Source: Ricinus communis (lineage: Eukaryota > Streptophyta > Magnoliopsida > Malpighiales > Euphorbiaceae). Taken from it: DNA of 64,000 nt. Below are positions 35,101-45,500 of the stretch, piece by piece. The position numbers and the translations under genes are program-made. Where the stretch lies: assembly GCF_019578655.1 (NCBI RefSeq), contig NC_063263.1, positions 23,001,001 through 23,065,000 on the forward strand, given 5' to 3'. A model generated the notes under the pieces. It saw only the letters and a program-made list of their open reading frames with translations, had not been told where the DNA came from and ran no database searches. Position 1 is the first letter of the stretch; each line of letters opens with the position of its first letter.

Positions 35101-36208
35101 CGATTGACTAAAAATCGGTCTAGTCTGATTTTAAAATACTACTATGCACCTCATAACCACACAAGCCTAGAAAAAAAGAAGAAGAAAGAATTACCATAAC
35201 CACACAAGATACCAACAAGTCTTAGAATTTAAGCATGTTTTAGCTTGAATCTAGGAATTCATATTAGTAAAGTAGATGCATATCAATAGAATTATATATT
35301 ATAAGTAAACTAATAAAAAAACAAAATACATAAATTGTAAAAAAATAAATCATAAACACTAAAATTCTTTTTTTTTTTTTTAAACGATTACTTCTCTTTT
35401 AAGTGCAAGTTCTAATGATCTTAAACACAATTTCATTCGACTTTTGATATTACAATTAAGTGTTATTTTATTTTTTAATTAATATTTTTTTCATAAAAGA
35501 ATTATTTCAACCAGTTTTTTTCGGTTTAGTCGGCTTAACCCGGCTCAATTCGGTCCAATCCAGTACAATCTAGTTTAATTGCATATTTGGTCTGTAAGCC
35601 AATTAGACTGAATTGATCATTGGTTTTGAACAGGTTGAACAACTAGTTCGATCCTATTTTTAAAACACTGTTATGCACCTCATGGACTCTCCAAATAAAA
35701 ACTTATAATTGTATTGATTAGAGATTTAAAAAAAAAAAAGGAAAAAAAAAAAATTGAACAACATTACAAAGCATAGAATTACTATAACCACATAAGATAC
35801 TAACGAGCTCTAGAATTTAAGCATGTTTTAGTTTGAATCTAGGAAGTTATAATAGTAAACTAGATGCATATCAATCGAATTATATCTGATAAGTAAACTA
35901 ATAAAAAAAATACATAAATTATAAACACTAAATTTTAGTTTTAAAAAAACTATTACTTTTTTTAAGTGCAATTTCTAATGATCTTAAACACAAGTTTATT
36001 CAATTGTTGGTATTATAATTTACTTTTATTTTTAGTTCTTCATAATTTTTTCACAAAAAAACTAGTTTTTCCGGTTCAACCAGTTTAACCTGGTTCAATT
36101 CGGTCCAATCTGGTTCAACTGCAAATTCGATTTTTTAAACTAATTGGATCATACTAATTACTGATCCTTAGTTGAACCGGCCAGTCCAATCCAATTTTTA
36201 AAACACTG
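32127..36208. mobile_element. Non-autonomous hAT-type element built of about 0.54-kb tandem units
   Basis: Perfect 8-bp target duplications ATTTGACC lie at 32119-32126 and 36209-36216. The left end begins CATTGTTTTAAAAAACG and the right end, reverse-complemented, begins CAGTGTTTTAAAAATTGG, an imperfect terminal inverted repeat of hAT style. Inside, the right-end motif TTTTAAAACACT followed by (C/T)TATGCA recurs near 32724, 33243, 33788, 35129 and 35656, spaced 519-547 bp, with co-linear unit sequence between (ACTATAACCACACAAGATAC, ATGCATATCAATAGAATTAT, TTAAACACAAGTTCATTC). A non-unit block interrupts at about 34237-35095. No transposase frame is visible. Confidence 0.88.
34237..35095. repeat. 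Insertion in the array carrying a direct repeat of about 180 bp
   Basis: The text ACAAAACAAAAAGC, CATGGTTGTAATAAAT, TTTGACAAACATTAGAA and GCATATTCAAAATAAATTAA at 34258-34425 recurs with small changes at 34686-34870. The intervening 260 bp is unique and AT-rich. The block has no similarity to the array unit, so it is probably an inserted fragment. Confidence 0.65.
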
Positions 36209-36925
36209 ATTTGACCCTGTAATTCATTCTTTTTAAATAAAATAAATAGTTAAAAGTTAGTATTTTTATTAAACATTAAAATTAAACTAAAGTGAAAATT
36301 TCTTTTATGAAGCTTACTAGTGTCTAGATTATTTGCCAAGATTAAGACATGATTGTTTAATTTAAATTTTAAAATATAGTTTAATTCTAGTATATAATAA
36401 GAATAACAATATAATTTGATCTTTTAACTAGAAATATTTATTTTATATTAATAACTAAAATCAAATTATATAGCAATCAAATAATATTGTTCTAAATATA
36501 AATAGTTTTAAAATATTTAAATTTTGCTCGGATTAAATTGTATTAAAAATAAAAAAATTAGAACAAGTAAAAGAAATTTAATTGATTATCTTAGTTAAAC
36601 ACTAAAATTATATTGTGCTAAAAGAAGATTTTACTCTAATTTGATAATAAAATTAATTTTTGACAAATATACTACTTGATAATAAGTATTGGGGATCAAC
36701 CTATACATTTAATTAACTACTATTTTTTCACGTTAATCAATGACTAAATTGATAATTTAAAACAAAGAGCTAATAATTATTTTTATTAAAATTTAAGATG
36801 GTTTTAATATAATAAAAAAACAGAGACTAGCTTGTGTATTAGATCAAACCTTATAATAAGTATTATTTAAACCTTATTCTTATTTAGTTTTGCCTATACC
36901 ATTCTGTTTATAATATTGGAATATA

Positions 36926-37098
36926 TGTAACTAGTTATACATAGCTAGGGTTATTTTAGTCATTTCTGTTTAAGTAATTATGTATTATGTTAGTCCTTTA
37001 CACGTGTATTTGTTGATGCATTTTCTATTTATAGAGAAGCTGCTCTTGTTCTTTGGTTAAGCTCAATGTACGGAAATCTTTTTCATATTCTGCTTTCA
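36926..37098 (+). repeat. 5' LTR of the copia element
   Basis: 173 bp bounded by TGTAACTAG and CTGCTTTCA. It contains the shared text TTATTTTAGTCATTTCT, TTTGTTGATGCATT and CTCTTGTTCTTTGGTTAA. Confidence 0.93.
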
Positions 37099-37110
37099 TG
37101 GTATTAGAGC
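37099..37110 (+). other. Primer binding site of the copia element
   Basis: TGGTATTAGAGC directly follows the LTR end. It is complementary, with one change, to the 3' end of initiator tRNA-Met, as is usual in copia elements. Confidence 0.9.
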
Positions 37111-37312
37111 ACGAAAGTTGAATTTTCTTTCATTTTCTCACTGATTTTTACCAATCAAACGCTTAAACCCATTCTTCATTCTTCGTCATTTCTTCTCATT
37201 TTTGGCTCATTATGTTGTTCTTGAATTTGTGATTCTTAATCTGTTTTCATTTTATCTCACTGCTCTCTATGTTACGCTAGATCTTGGATACTTTTAGGGT
37301 TTTCTTGAAATC

Positions 37313-38200
37313 ATGACAAGTACAAATTCTTTGATTTCAGTTATGGATGATCCTTTTTCATCGTACTTTCTGCACCACTCAGACAATCACAGACCTAAAC
37401 TGACTATTCATAACTTTGTCTCTTGGAAAAGATCTTTTGTTCTAGCTATTTCCATAAGGAATAAGTTGAGATTCCTTGACGGTATCATTCCTAAACCTAA
37501 GGAAACATATCCTTTTTTCCTTGCTTGGACAAGATGTAACAAGCTGCTAATTGCTCGGCTTTTTACTTTCGGTTTCTCCTTCGATAGCTTCTACAGTGTT
37601 CTATATGAATTTTGCTAGTAAAATCTGTGATACTTTGAATTAGAGGTTCAGGCAGCCAGATGATACGAAAGTTTGCCATCTTCAACATATGCTATACAAT
37701 CTCACACAAGGTACAAATTCTGTGGATAAATATTTCACTCAGCTTAATGCAATTTAGGACGAATTAAAGTCTTATTGTCCTCTACCTAAACGTGAATGCG
37801 GCAAATGCAATGACACTTGATGACACTTATTTTGAGAAATATGTTGCTCTTCAAGAGAAGAATTATGTGTTTAGGTTTCTAAATGGACTGAACAAGAGCT
37901 ACCAAGGACTTAGATCACAGGTTATCTTGCTTAAGCCATTTCCAAGTCTTGATCAGGCTTATAATATGGTGTTGAGAGAGGAATCTCACAGAAGCATGCA
38001 TTTACAGTCTACTAATTTTACTGATGTTGCTGCTATGGCTGTCAAACGGTCTAGACAAGATGTTAAATGTTTGAAGTGTGGTAAAATGGAAAATTAAAAG
38101 GATCAATGTTTATCATATGTGATTTGTGCACATTTTGGCTGAAGTAGTCACTATAAAGAAAAGTGTTACAAGTTGCATGGTTATCATACAAATTTAATAA
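37313..38200 (+). pseudogene. Copia gag (UBN2-like) with frameshifts
   Basis: The frame at 37313-37618 starts MTSTNSLISVMDDPFSSYFL and has NFVSWKRSFVLAIS, usually N-Y-x-x-W-x-R-x-M. At 37792-38097 a second frame has EKNYVFRFLNGLNKSYQGLR, SQVILLKPFPSLDQAYNMVL and REESHR, the core of the copia gag domain, then CLKCGKMEN, a damaged zinc knuckle. A stop and frameshift (37619-37790) separate the two. Bases 38223-38310 hold a 46-bp tandem duplication (AATTAGATGACAATGACACC twice). Confidence 0.85.
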
Positions 38201-38456
38201 TACAAGGTCAACTGACTCACCTCACTCCAAACTTAGTTTTGCTAATTAGATGACAATGACACCACTCCAAAGGATTCATGCTCAATTAGATGACAATGAC
38301 ACCACTCCAAAGGATTCAAATTCTACTACTTCTCAAGTTGACATGTTGAAGGGTCAAGTTTAGAAAATCATACATCTCCTCAATGCTCAAACTTTAGCCA
38401 CAAACAACCCAACTACATCTCTACCAAATCCTTCTAATACTCCATCAGTTTCTAAT

Positions 38457-38843
38457 GTGCATTTTAAAAACTTTTCTAATATGGCAGGCATACTTCTTTC
38501 ATCTTGCATGAATGCTCATATGCATCCTTTGCATTTTCATAATCATGCTAATTGGATCATAGATACTGGTGCTATATATTATATAATCTGTACGCCAGAA
38601 TTATTTGTCAAAGCAATTAAAGTTCATAATTCCTTTGTCCATTTACCTAATGGACATAAGGAACTTCTTACTCATATTGGTGGTGTTCAATTGTTACCTT
38701 CTCTATTACTTACTAATGTTCTTCTAGTTCCTTCTTTCACTTTTAATTCACTATCAGTAAGCAAACTTACTGCTTTTAAACAAGTTTCACTTACTTTCTT
38801 ACATGATCATTATCTGATTCTTACTCAGGTCCATTCATCATAG
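38457..38843 (+). pseudogene. Copia aspartic protease fragment
   Basis: The frame contains HANWIIDTGAIYYIICTPEL, equal to the retropepsin W-I-(I/V)-D-(T/S)-G-A block with the catalytic D-T-G intact. VHLPNGHKELLTHIGGVQLL and FNSLSVSKLT follow. Later text (38844-39180) carries the GAG-pre-integrase region with stops. Confidence 0.85.
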
Positions 38844-39181
38844 ATGAGGACTAGACTTGCTAGGATGCAAGCTGGGCTATATTTTCTTCGATAGGACATT
38901 TCAAAAACTCCTGAGTCCATTGTACCTAGTTCTAATTCAGTCAATTGTATTTCTCATTTCAACTCAGCAACTACAAATTATACTTCTTCTGTTCATAATG
39001 TTTCTTTTAATGTTTAGCATTATAGACTAGGACATCCTTCTCAAGCCAAGCTCTTCTTTCTCTTATCCTTTCCATTGCCAAACAACCTACTGTAACTCCT
39101 TGTTCTGTTTTCCCAAAGGCCAAGCAGAAAAGGAATTCTTTTCCAATTCATATTAATAATACTACTCACACTTTTGAAATT

Positions 39182-39640
39182 GTGCATGTTGACATATGGG
39201 GCCCTCATTCTCAAGCTGATATTTCTGGTTACCACTATTTTCTTAACTTTGTGGATGATTTTTCTAAATCAACTTGGGTTTTCCTTATGCATAATAAGTC
39301 TGAAGCTTTCCAATTACTGCAACAGTTCTGTAATCTGATCCTTAATCAATTTCATGTTAGCATCAAGATCATAAGAACAGATAAAGCTCCCGAGTTTGCT
39401 ATCTCTAGTTTCTATTCTCATAAAGAAATTCTTGATAAAAAATCGTGCACTTATACTCCTTAGCAGAATGGAGTTGTTGAAAGAAAACATCAACATCTCC
39501 TTAATATTGCTAGATCTCTTCTATTTTATACCTACATATTTTTGGGGGGATGCAGTGCTTACTGCTATATACATTAGAATTCCAACTTCTTTCTTACAAA
39601 ACAGAGGTCGATTTGAAATATTGTTTTAGAAAACACCTTC
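39182..39640 (+). pseudogene. Copia integrase core
   Basis: The frame 39182-39463 reads HVDIWGPHSQADISGYHYF, LNFVDDFSKSTWVFLMHNKS and IIRTDKAPEF, the first two acidic catalytic positions (D in HVDIWGP, D in RTDKAPEF). After a stop (TAG for Q) the frame continues QNGVVERKHQHLLNIARSLL, holding the third catalytic residue E in VVERKHQ. All three acids are present, but the glycine of D-N-G-x-E-F is changed to alanine and a stop interrupts. Confidence 0.88.
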
Positions 39641-40249
39641 TTATGATCATTTTAAAGTATTTGGTTGCTTAACCTTTGCTTCCACTATATCTAATCATAG
39701 AAAGAAGTTTGAGCCTAGGTCCAGAAAGTATGTTTTTATTGGATATCTTGTTGGTGTTAAAGGTTATAGGCTCTATGATCTTGATACTAAAGCAGTCATT
39801 ATTTCCAAGGATGTACAATTTCATGAGTTTATGTTCCCTTTTCAAGATCTTTCTCTCTCTTCTGATATGGTACTACCCCATTTGTCTGATCATGACATTC
39901 ATTTCGATAGTTATTCACCTCCTGTTCACTCTAATGTCCCAGCTGCATCTCATGCTCCAGCATCATCTCATGATTATGCATCTTCTCTTTCTCCTTCTTC
40001 TTCTCCTGCCATTACTTTGCCTCTAACTGTCCCTACCAGACAGCACAAGAATTTCTAGATTATCTACATACTTACAAGCCTATCACCATTCTTTGAAAAT
40101 CGGTACTTCTTCAGTTATAGAACTTCTCATCCTCTTCATCATTATCTTTCTTACAGTAATCTTTCTACTCTTCATAAGCATTTTGCACTTTCCATTTCCT
40201 TACAAACAGAACGTACTTCTTATAACCAAGTTCTTAAACATGAGCATTG

Positions 40250-41300
40250 AAGAGTTGCCATAAAAGACGAACTTGAGGCTTTAACAGCAAATCAAACTTG
40301 GACAGTGGTTCCTTTACCCCAAGGACAACATGTCATTGGCTCTAAATAGGTTTAAAAGACTAAGCATGACTCAGATGGTTCAATTGAAAGGTTCAAGGCT
40401 CGTTTGGTGGCTAAGAGGTATAGCCAAAAGTATGCTTTCGATTATGAAAAAACGTTTAGCCCTATCGTTATGCACACTACAGTCAGGGCACTGCTTGCTG
40501 TGGCTGCTGTCAAGGGTTGGTCATTTTCTCACTTGGATGTAAATAATGCCTTTTTAAATGGTGACCTTCTTAAGGATGTTTACATGGAGATTCCTGAAGA
40601 TTTTGAGCTTCAGGGGGAGAATTACATGTTTGAATATGCAAACTTTTAATTCTGTTAGCAGTGTTAATTGTCAAGCTAGATTAGTGTATAAGTTACAGAG
40701 ATCACTGTATGGTTTGGAACAAGCTTCCAGATAATGGAATGCTAAGTTGGCAGAATGTTTAACACATATTGAGTTTATTCAGTCTAAGGCAGATTACTCA
40801 ATGTCTATAACGCAGTCTGAGAAAGGATTTATTGCTATTCTAGTATATGGATGATATTCTCATAGCAAGTTCTAATAAACTTCTTAATGAACAATTGAAG
40901 CAAGTTCTAAATTCAAGTTCTAAATTGAAGAATTTAGGAAACTCAAAGTTTTTCATTGGACTTGAGATATCAAGTCTGGAATTTCTTTATACCAGAGGAA
41001 ATATACACTTGATCTTTTGGAAGAATATGGTTTTCTTGGTGCCAAGCCAAATAATGTTCCAGTTGAAGTGAATCACAAGTTGGTTAATACTTATGAGAAT
41101 TTGCTTAGTGATCCTTTAAGTTATAGACAGCTGGTGGGAAAACTTCTTTATCTAACTGTCTTAAGACCAAACATCTCATACACTGTCCATCTTTTGATAC
41201 AGTTTATGTTTAAGCCAGCTGAAACACATCTTATGGCAGCTCATAAGGTGTTGAAGTATTTGAAGAAGTCTCCAAGATAAGGGGTTTTCTTTCCTGCAGA
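40250..41300 (+). pseudogene. Copia reverse transcriptase in several frames
   Basis: Frame pieces: DELEALTANQTWTVVPLPQG (from about 40267), [24 protein letters not shown] text, [40 protein letters not shown] (catalytic D in [11 protein letters not shown]), then YMDDILIASSN-like text at about 40845 (both aspartates kept), SKFFIGLEISS, and at 41017-41280 DPLSYRQLVGKLLYLTVLRP. At least four frameshifts or stops occur, so no protein can be made. Confidence 0.88.
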
Positions 41301-41307
41301 ATCTTAT

Positions 41308-41649
41308 TTGAAGCTAAAAGCTTATTGTAATAGTGATTGGGCAGGCTGTAAAGATTCAAGGAGATCACCAACAAGTTTCAATATTTCTCTTGGTGGATCT
41401 TTGATTAGTTGGAAGACAAAGAAGCAGAATGTAGTAGCCAGAAGCTCAATAGAGGCAGAATATAGATCAATGGCTTCCACTACTTCTGAAGTTCTATGGA
41501 TTCTTTTCTTATTAAAGGACTTGGGAGTAAAACATGAAGGATATGTTGATTTGAATTGTGATAATATGTCTGCTATACATATAAGCAAAAATCATGTTTT
41601 CCATGAGAAATCGAAGCCCATAGAGATTGACTGCCATTTTATCAGATGA
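41308..41649 (+). pseudogene. Copia RNase H domain
   Basis: The frame has AYCNSDWAGCKDSRRSPTSF, GGSLISWKTKKQNVVARSSI, EAEYRSMASTTSEVLWILFL and NCDNMSAIHISKNHVFHEKS. This is the RNase H pattern D-x-D-W-A-G with the following S-S-x-E-A-E-Y and D-N-x-S-A-I blocks. The four catalytic acids appear to be present (D in NSDWA, E in EAEY, D in CDN, D in IEIDCH), although the domain is cut off at the frameshift near 41640. Confidence 0.87.
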
Positions 41650-41790
41650 CAAAGTCATCAAAGGTGTCATTAAACCAGTTTATATCAGCACTCATGAACA
41701 AGTTACTGACATTCACACAAAGGCTTTGAATTCTAGGCAGTTTAATTACTTACTTTTCAAGATGAGAGCATACATAATATATATGCACAT

Positions 41791-41801
41791 CTTGAGGGGG
41801 G
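41791..41801 (+). other. Polypurine tract of the copia element
   Basis: CTTGAGGGGGG directly precedes the 3' LTR start TGTATATAG. It is the plus-strand priming site. Confidence 0.85.
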
Positions 41802-41987
41802 TGTATATAGTTGTACATAGCCATGGTTATTTTAGTCATTTCTATTTAAGTAGTTATGTATTTTGTTATTCCTTTACACTCTGTATTTGTTGATGCATTC
41901 TCTATATATATAGAGAGAGAGAGAGAAGCAGCTCTTGTTCTTTGGTTAAACTCAATATACAGAAATCTTTTTCATATTCTGCTTTCA
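41802..41987 (+). repeat. 3' LTR of the copia element
   Basis: 186 bp bounded by TGTATATAG and CTGCTTTCA. It is co-linear with 36926-37098 but has an expanded TA/GA run (about 41905-41928). Confidence 0.93.
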
Positions 41988-42571
41988 ATTTGTGATGTAA
42001 GATGATAGAAATGAGCCTGATTTTTTTACAATGAACAAACAATCGACACGTTAGCATTGTTCCTTATAATTAGTAATTAACATAATTAGTCTCTGTTAAA
42101 TATTAAGTTAAGAGAGAATAAATTTAAAATTTTTATTAGTTTAAGGGTATTATTGAGCCCAAAATCAATTTAGGAGCTAATCTTAAATACTATGCGTAAA
42201 GACACATTTTCCTTTTTCCTTTCCCCTCTTAATTTCCTCTTTTATTTTGTTTGCCGCATATCGGGTTAGAATAACAAAACGTAAAAAAAACCAAAAACTT
42301 TTTGTACCAGAAGTTAAACCAAAAGGCTCTAACCCTAATGTTTGAAAAGTTTCAAATTGTCAGAAAGTTTTTTAAGAAATAAGTATTTTAAAAGAAATAA
42401 AGTCAATAAAATTACCATGATTTTGTAAGAACACAATTGTTACACATGATTTATTCCATAAAAAGGCTTTAGTGAATAGTTCAATTCATAGTTCTGCACA
42501 ATTATTTTTGTTCTATAATATATCTATATAATTCTCCATCGATCATCAAGTCCAACTTAAAGAACTACTGC
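41988..42571. other. AT-rich 3' flank of the aldehyde oxidase gene
   Basis: No gene was recognised. The segment nearest the stop codon should contain the 3' UTR. Confidence 0.6.
42450..42455 (-). promoter_or_regulatory. Candidate polyadenylation signal AATAAA
   Basis: The minus strand has AATAAA about 117 bases past the aldehyde oxidase stop. Plant signals are loose, so this is a candidate only. Confidence 0.4.
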
Positions 42572-45500
42572 TCATTTCATTTTCCACTGCAAGTACCTCT
42601 CCACACTATCCAGCCCACAGAGCTCTTTCACAACAGGCATGGTGGCAGGGACCCCCAGGTGGAATGTCGAACGGATTTCATCTTGGCAGCCCCACGAATT
42701 AAGCTGTTGTTGTGCATCTTTAATAGCAGCTCTTGTAGCACAGTGAATTGATGCTGCTAGGAGCAATGGTGGCTCACCAGAAGCTGCATAAAGCACATAC
42801 AATTCAACATCCTTTCATAAAACTGCAAAGAACCCTATAACAACAATAGAGACCTTTTAAAGCATTGCAGTAATATTGCTACTGCTGGTGGAATTTAGAG
42901 TCAAGTGTAATTTGATTATCCAGATCTATTTTGATGGCAATTGCGATTTCGGCAGCAACTCTGACTACGATCATTTTTGAAGCCTCACTTTCTTCCTGTG
43001 CAGTTCTTTTGTAGCCTTTTAGTATGGAAATGACTTTAAATATCATCTTAAGCTAACTGTCGTTATGTTTATTTATAATCCATGTTTTATACCTTCTAGA
43101 AAATGCATTTCAATGTTTTCTCTCTCTCAGAATGAAACATGTAAACTCTTCCCACTGAAAATGGGTTTCCTTGGTGCTGAGCCACTAACTCACGAAACAG
43201 CAAACTGGCAGTTTCCAGCGTGGAAAAAGCTGTCTCGTTTGTCATTGTGTTATTCAGTGCAAAAGAATAATATGTCATCTAACTCATGATCACACTCATT
43301 TTCACGAGAAAATGGGATATTTTGACCAATTCTTTTTATCCTAATTTCTTTAAAAAAATTAACCCTCTTGAATCTATTCCAACTTATTAATTACTAGTTA
43401 AATAGTTGAACTCTAAACTATACTACCATCAGAAAGCTTAGAAAACAGGGAACTCTTTATTGTAACTTTTAAGTTGCCCATGAGAAAAGACATTTAAGTT
43501 AACCCCTGTACAAAGAATATCATTGAAATTCTTTTTGCATATTTATAGAAGTAGAAAAAGTTTACCTTTCGAAGAGAGTACACGTTTTTTATGACGTCCA
43601 CTGTTAAGTACTTCCACATTCAAGTGTTTCGGTATGGTGTCTAATGTAGGGATCTTGTAATTCCAAGTGCCTTCCTGAATCACCAATCCATCTGGGTCTG
43701 TTGTGTATTCTTCAAGCATGAAAAACCCAATTCCTTGGACAAAAGCTCCTTCAATCTGCAAAGACCAATTTCTACCTCTCAATATAAAAGACCGTTAAAA
43801 TTACCAGTTATAAACTCTCATTTGGTGCCTCAAGAACTTTCTGGTAAGTCCATTCACTGCACTGTACCCCTCATATCAAGAAACAAGATTTTCAAGGAAC
43901 TAAATGCCATCGAAGTACATTCAGAAAACCCGTATTTTAAGACTAGTAAAAATAAGGAAGTCTTCAGATTCAAGAATTTGATTTTCATATTGCATATATA
44001 ATGCGATCTGACCTGTCCTAGATCCACAGCTGGGTTGAGACTTTGTCCACAATCATATATAAGATCTGATCTCAAGATTGTCGTTTCTCCTGTCAGAAGG
44101 TCTACCTCCACCTGTGTCAACATAGCTTTATGTTAACTACACAATTATCAATTTTATTTACAAATTAATTCCTGAACTTTACACTTTAATAATTTTATCT
44201 AATTGTTTCAAAATTTTAAAATAAATACTCATTCTTTTAATTTATTTTCAAAAATACTTCTTGATAACAACTTTTGAAGTTTCACAATAGGAAGTCGATT
44301 GTGCTTACTAAAACAATAATAATATTGAATCTGTAAAAATAGTTTATTCTAGACTTAATAATATGTCCATTAAAAATCTCATGTATGTGCATTACTTCAC
44401 ATATTTTACATCTAAATACAACAAATTTTTTATTAACTCACTAATTTTTATATTAGCAAGCAGAATTGATTTGCCACGTCATTTTTTTCATTGTAAAATT
44501 TAAAATTTCTTACCGAAAAGTGTTTTTGAAAATAAATTGAAAGCATAGAAATTTTAAAAACAATTGAATAAAATTATTAAGAAGTGTAAAGTTCAATGGA
44601 ATTAACAAGAGGTACCTGAATTGATTTCTTACTGCATTATTTAAAATCTCAAGGCCACCTAACTCTCATGTTAAAAGAAACAATCATTCAATTTCAGCTC
44701 ACACTCAAAGACAAGAAACATCACACCCGTACACGCACAAAGTAAATGGAGAAGTTTTTGCAGAAACTTACCTCGCTCACTGCAGCACCATAGTTTAAGT
44801 ATAGGAGGGAATCAGCATTCGGAACAAAGTAAGAACTCGCAGATAAGTTCACAGCTTCCTCGTAGGCCTGCAATTTTTGTGGACTATACTGGTTAGATGG
44901 AAAAGATTTTCCATATCTGGTTAAGAAAGTACACAGGGCAGTTTCATACACTCTCATTAAAGTATTACTTCATAAAAAGGCCCCATGTAAACATAATAAG
45001 CAAAGAAGATAATGTTCAGTTACAAAGAATACATGAAATAAAATAATAAAAAGCCAGCAAACCTCAGTTCCAAAAAGGAGAATTGTCACAAAGACCATTG
45101 AATACTCGGGATAAGCAGATAGCTACCTGGTGTATAAGCAACTCCCATTTTATAGAACCTATTTTCTCCTGCAACCTTTTCTTTAGAGGTGTCAGCCTGT
45201 CAACCAAGGTTTCACAGCAAAGTCTAACTGCTTCGCAGCTAGATTCAGATGTAGTGCTCCCATCAGTAAAACCCCCTTGAATTAAGCTCACAGTATCAGA
45301 CTGGACAACTCGTACTTTATCCAATAGATCTCCTGCTTCATCACATTTGATTGCACTAAGACCAAATGCCGCCATTTGCTTTACCTTTGTCCACAGCCCC
45401 TGGCCCAACTCTATTCCCCCAACTTCAACAACAATAGACCCATCACTTAGAATTCCTACTTTTCCTGGAGTTGGCCTCAACATTACTTCGTGTATAATAG

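Larger units (their letters stand above)
32118..36216. repeat. Tandem array of 519-547-bp units inside the hAT-type element
   Basis: There are five to six diverged units. Each unit has a CCGGTTTAACC / TTCAATTCGGTCCAATCC block, a GATCACCAATTTT block, the TTTTAAAACACT end-motif, then TATGCAACTCATGGACC and an AT-rich tail. Units differ by indels and point changes, so the array is old. Confidence 0.8.
32028..36860. repeat. Inverted repeat of about 70 bp enclosing the hAT-type element
   Basis: Bases 32030-32095 (AGTTTGGTCTAATATATAAG then TCAATCCCTGTATTTTTTT) match the reverse complement of 36785-36855 (GGTTTGATCTAATACACAAG then CTAGTCTCTGTTTTTTTA) at roughly three bases in four. They may be ends of an older MITE into which the hAT element inserted. 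Its own target duplication was not identified. Confidence 0.5.
36926..41987 (+). mobile_element. Ty1/copia retrotransposon with short LTRs, full length but decayed
   Basis: Order is 5' LTR (36926-37098), PBS (37099-37110), gag, protease, integrase, RT, RNase H, polypurine tract CTTGAGGGGGG (41791-41801) and 3' LTR (41802-41987). The LTRs differ at roughly one base in ten plus a GA-repeat expansion in the 3' copy, so the insertion is old. Frameshifts and stops break all coding regions. Flanking 5-mers (ATATA and ATTTG) do not match, so no target duplication is visible. The short LTRs and domain text fit a Retrofit/Ale-type lineage, less surely. Confidence 0.92.

Noticed and set aside
36921..41992. 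Target-site duplication for the 36926-41987 copia element
   Set aside because: The adjoining 5-mers ATATA and ATTTG do not match, so none is claimed.
45064..45126. Extension of aldehyde oxidase exon 6 beyond 45127
   Set aside because: The reading frame stays open into the intron, but the family alignment and a GT at 45126-45125 place the splice at LLIHQ.
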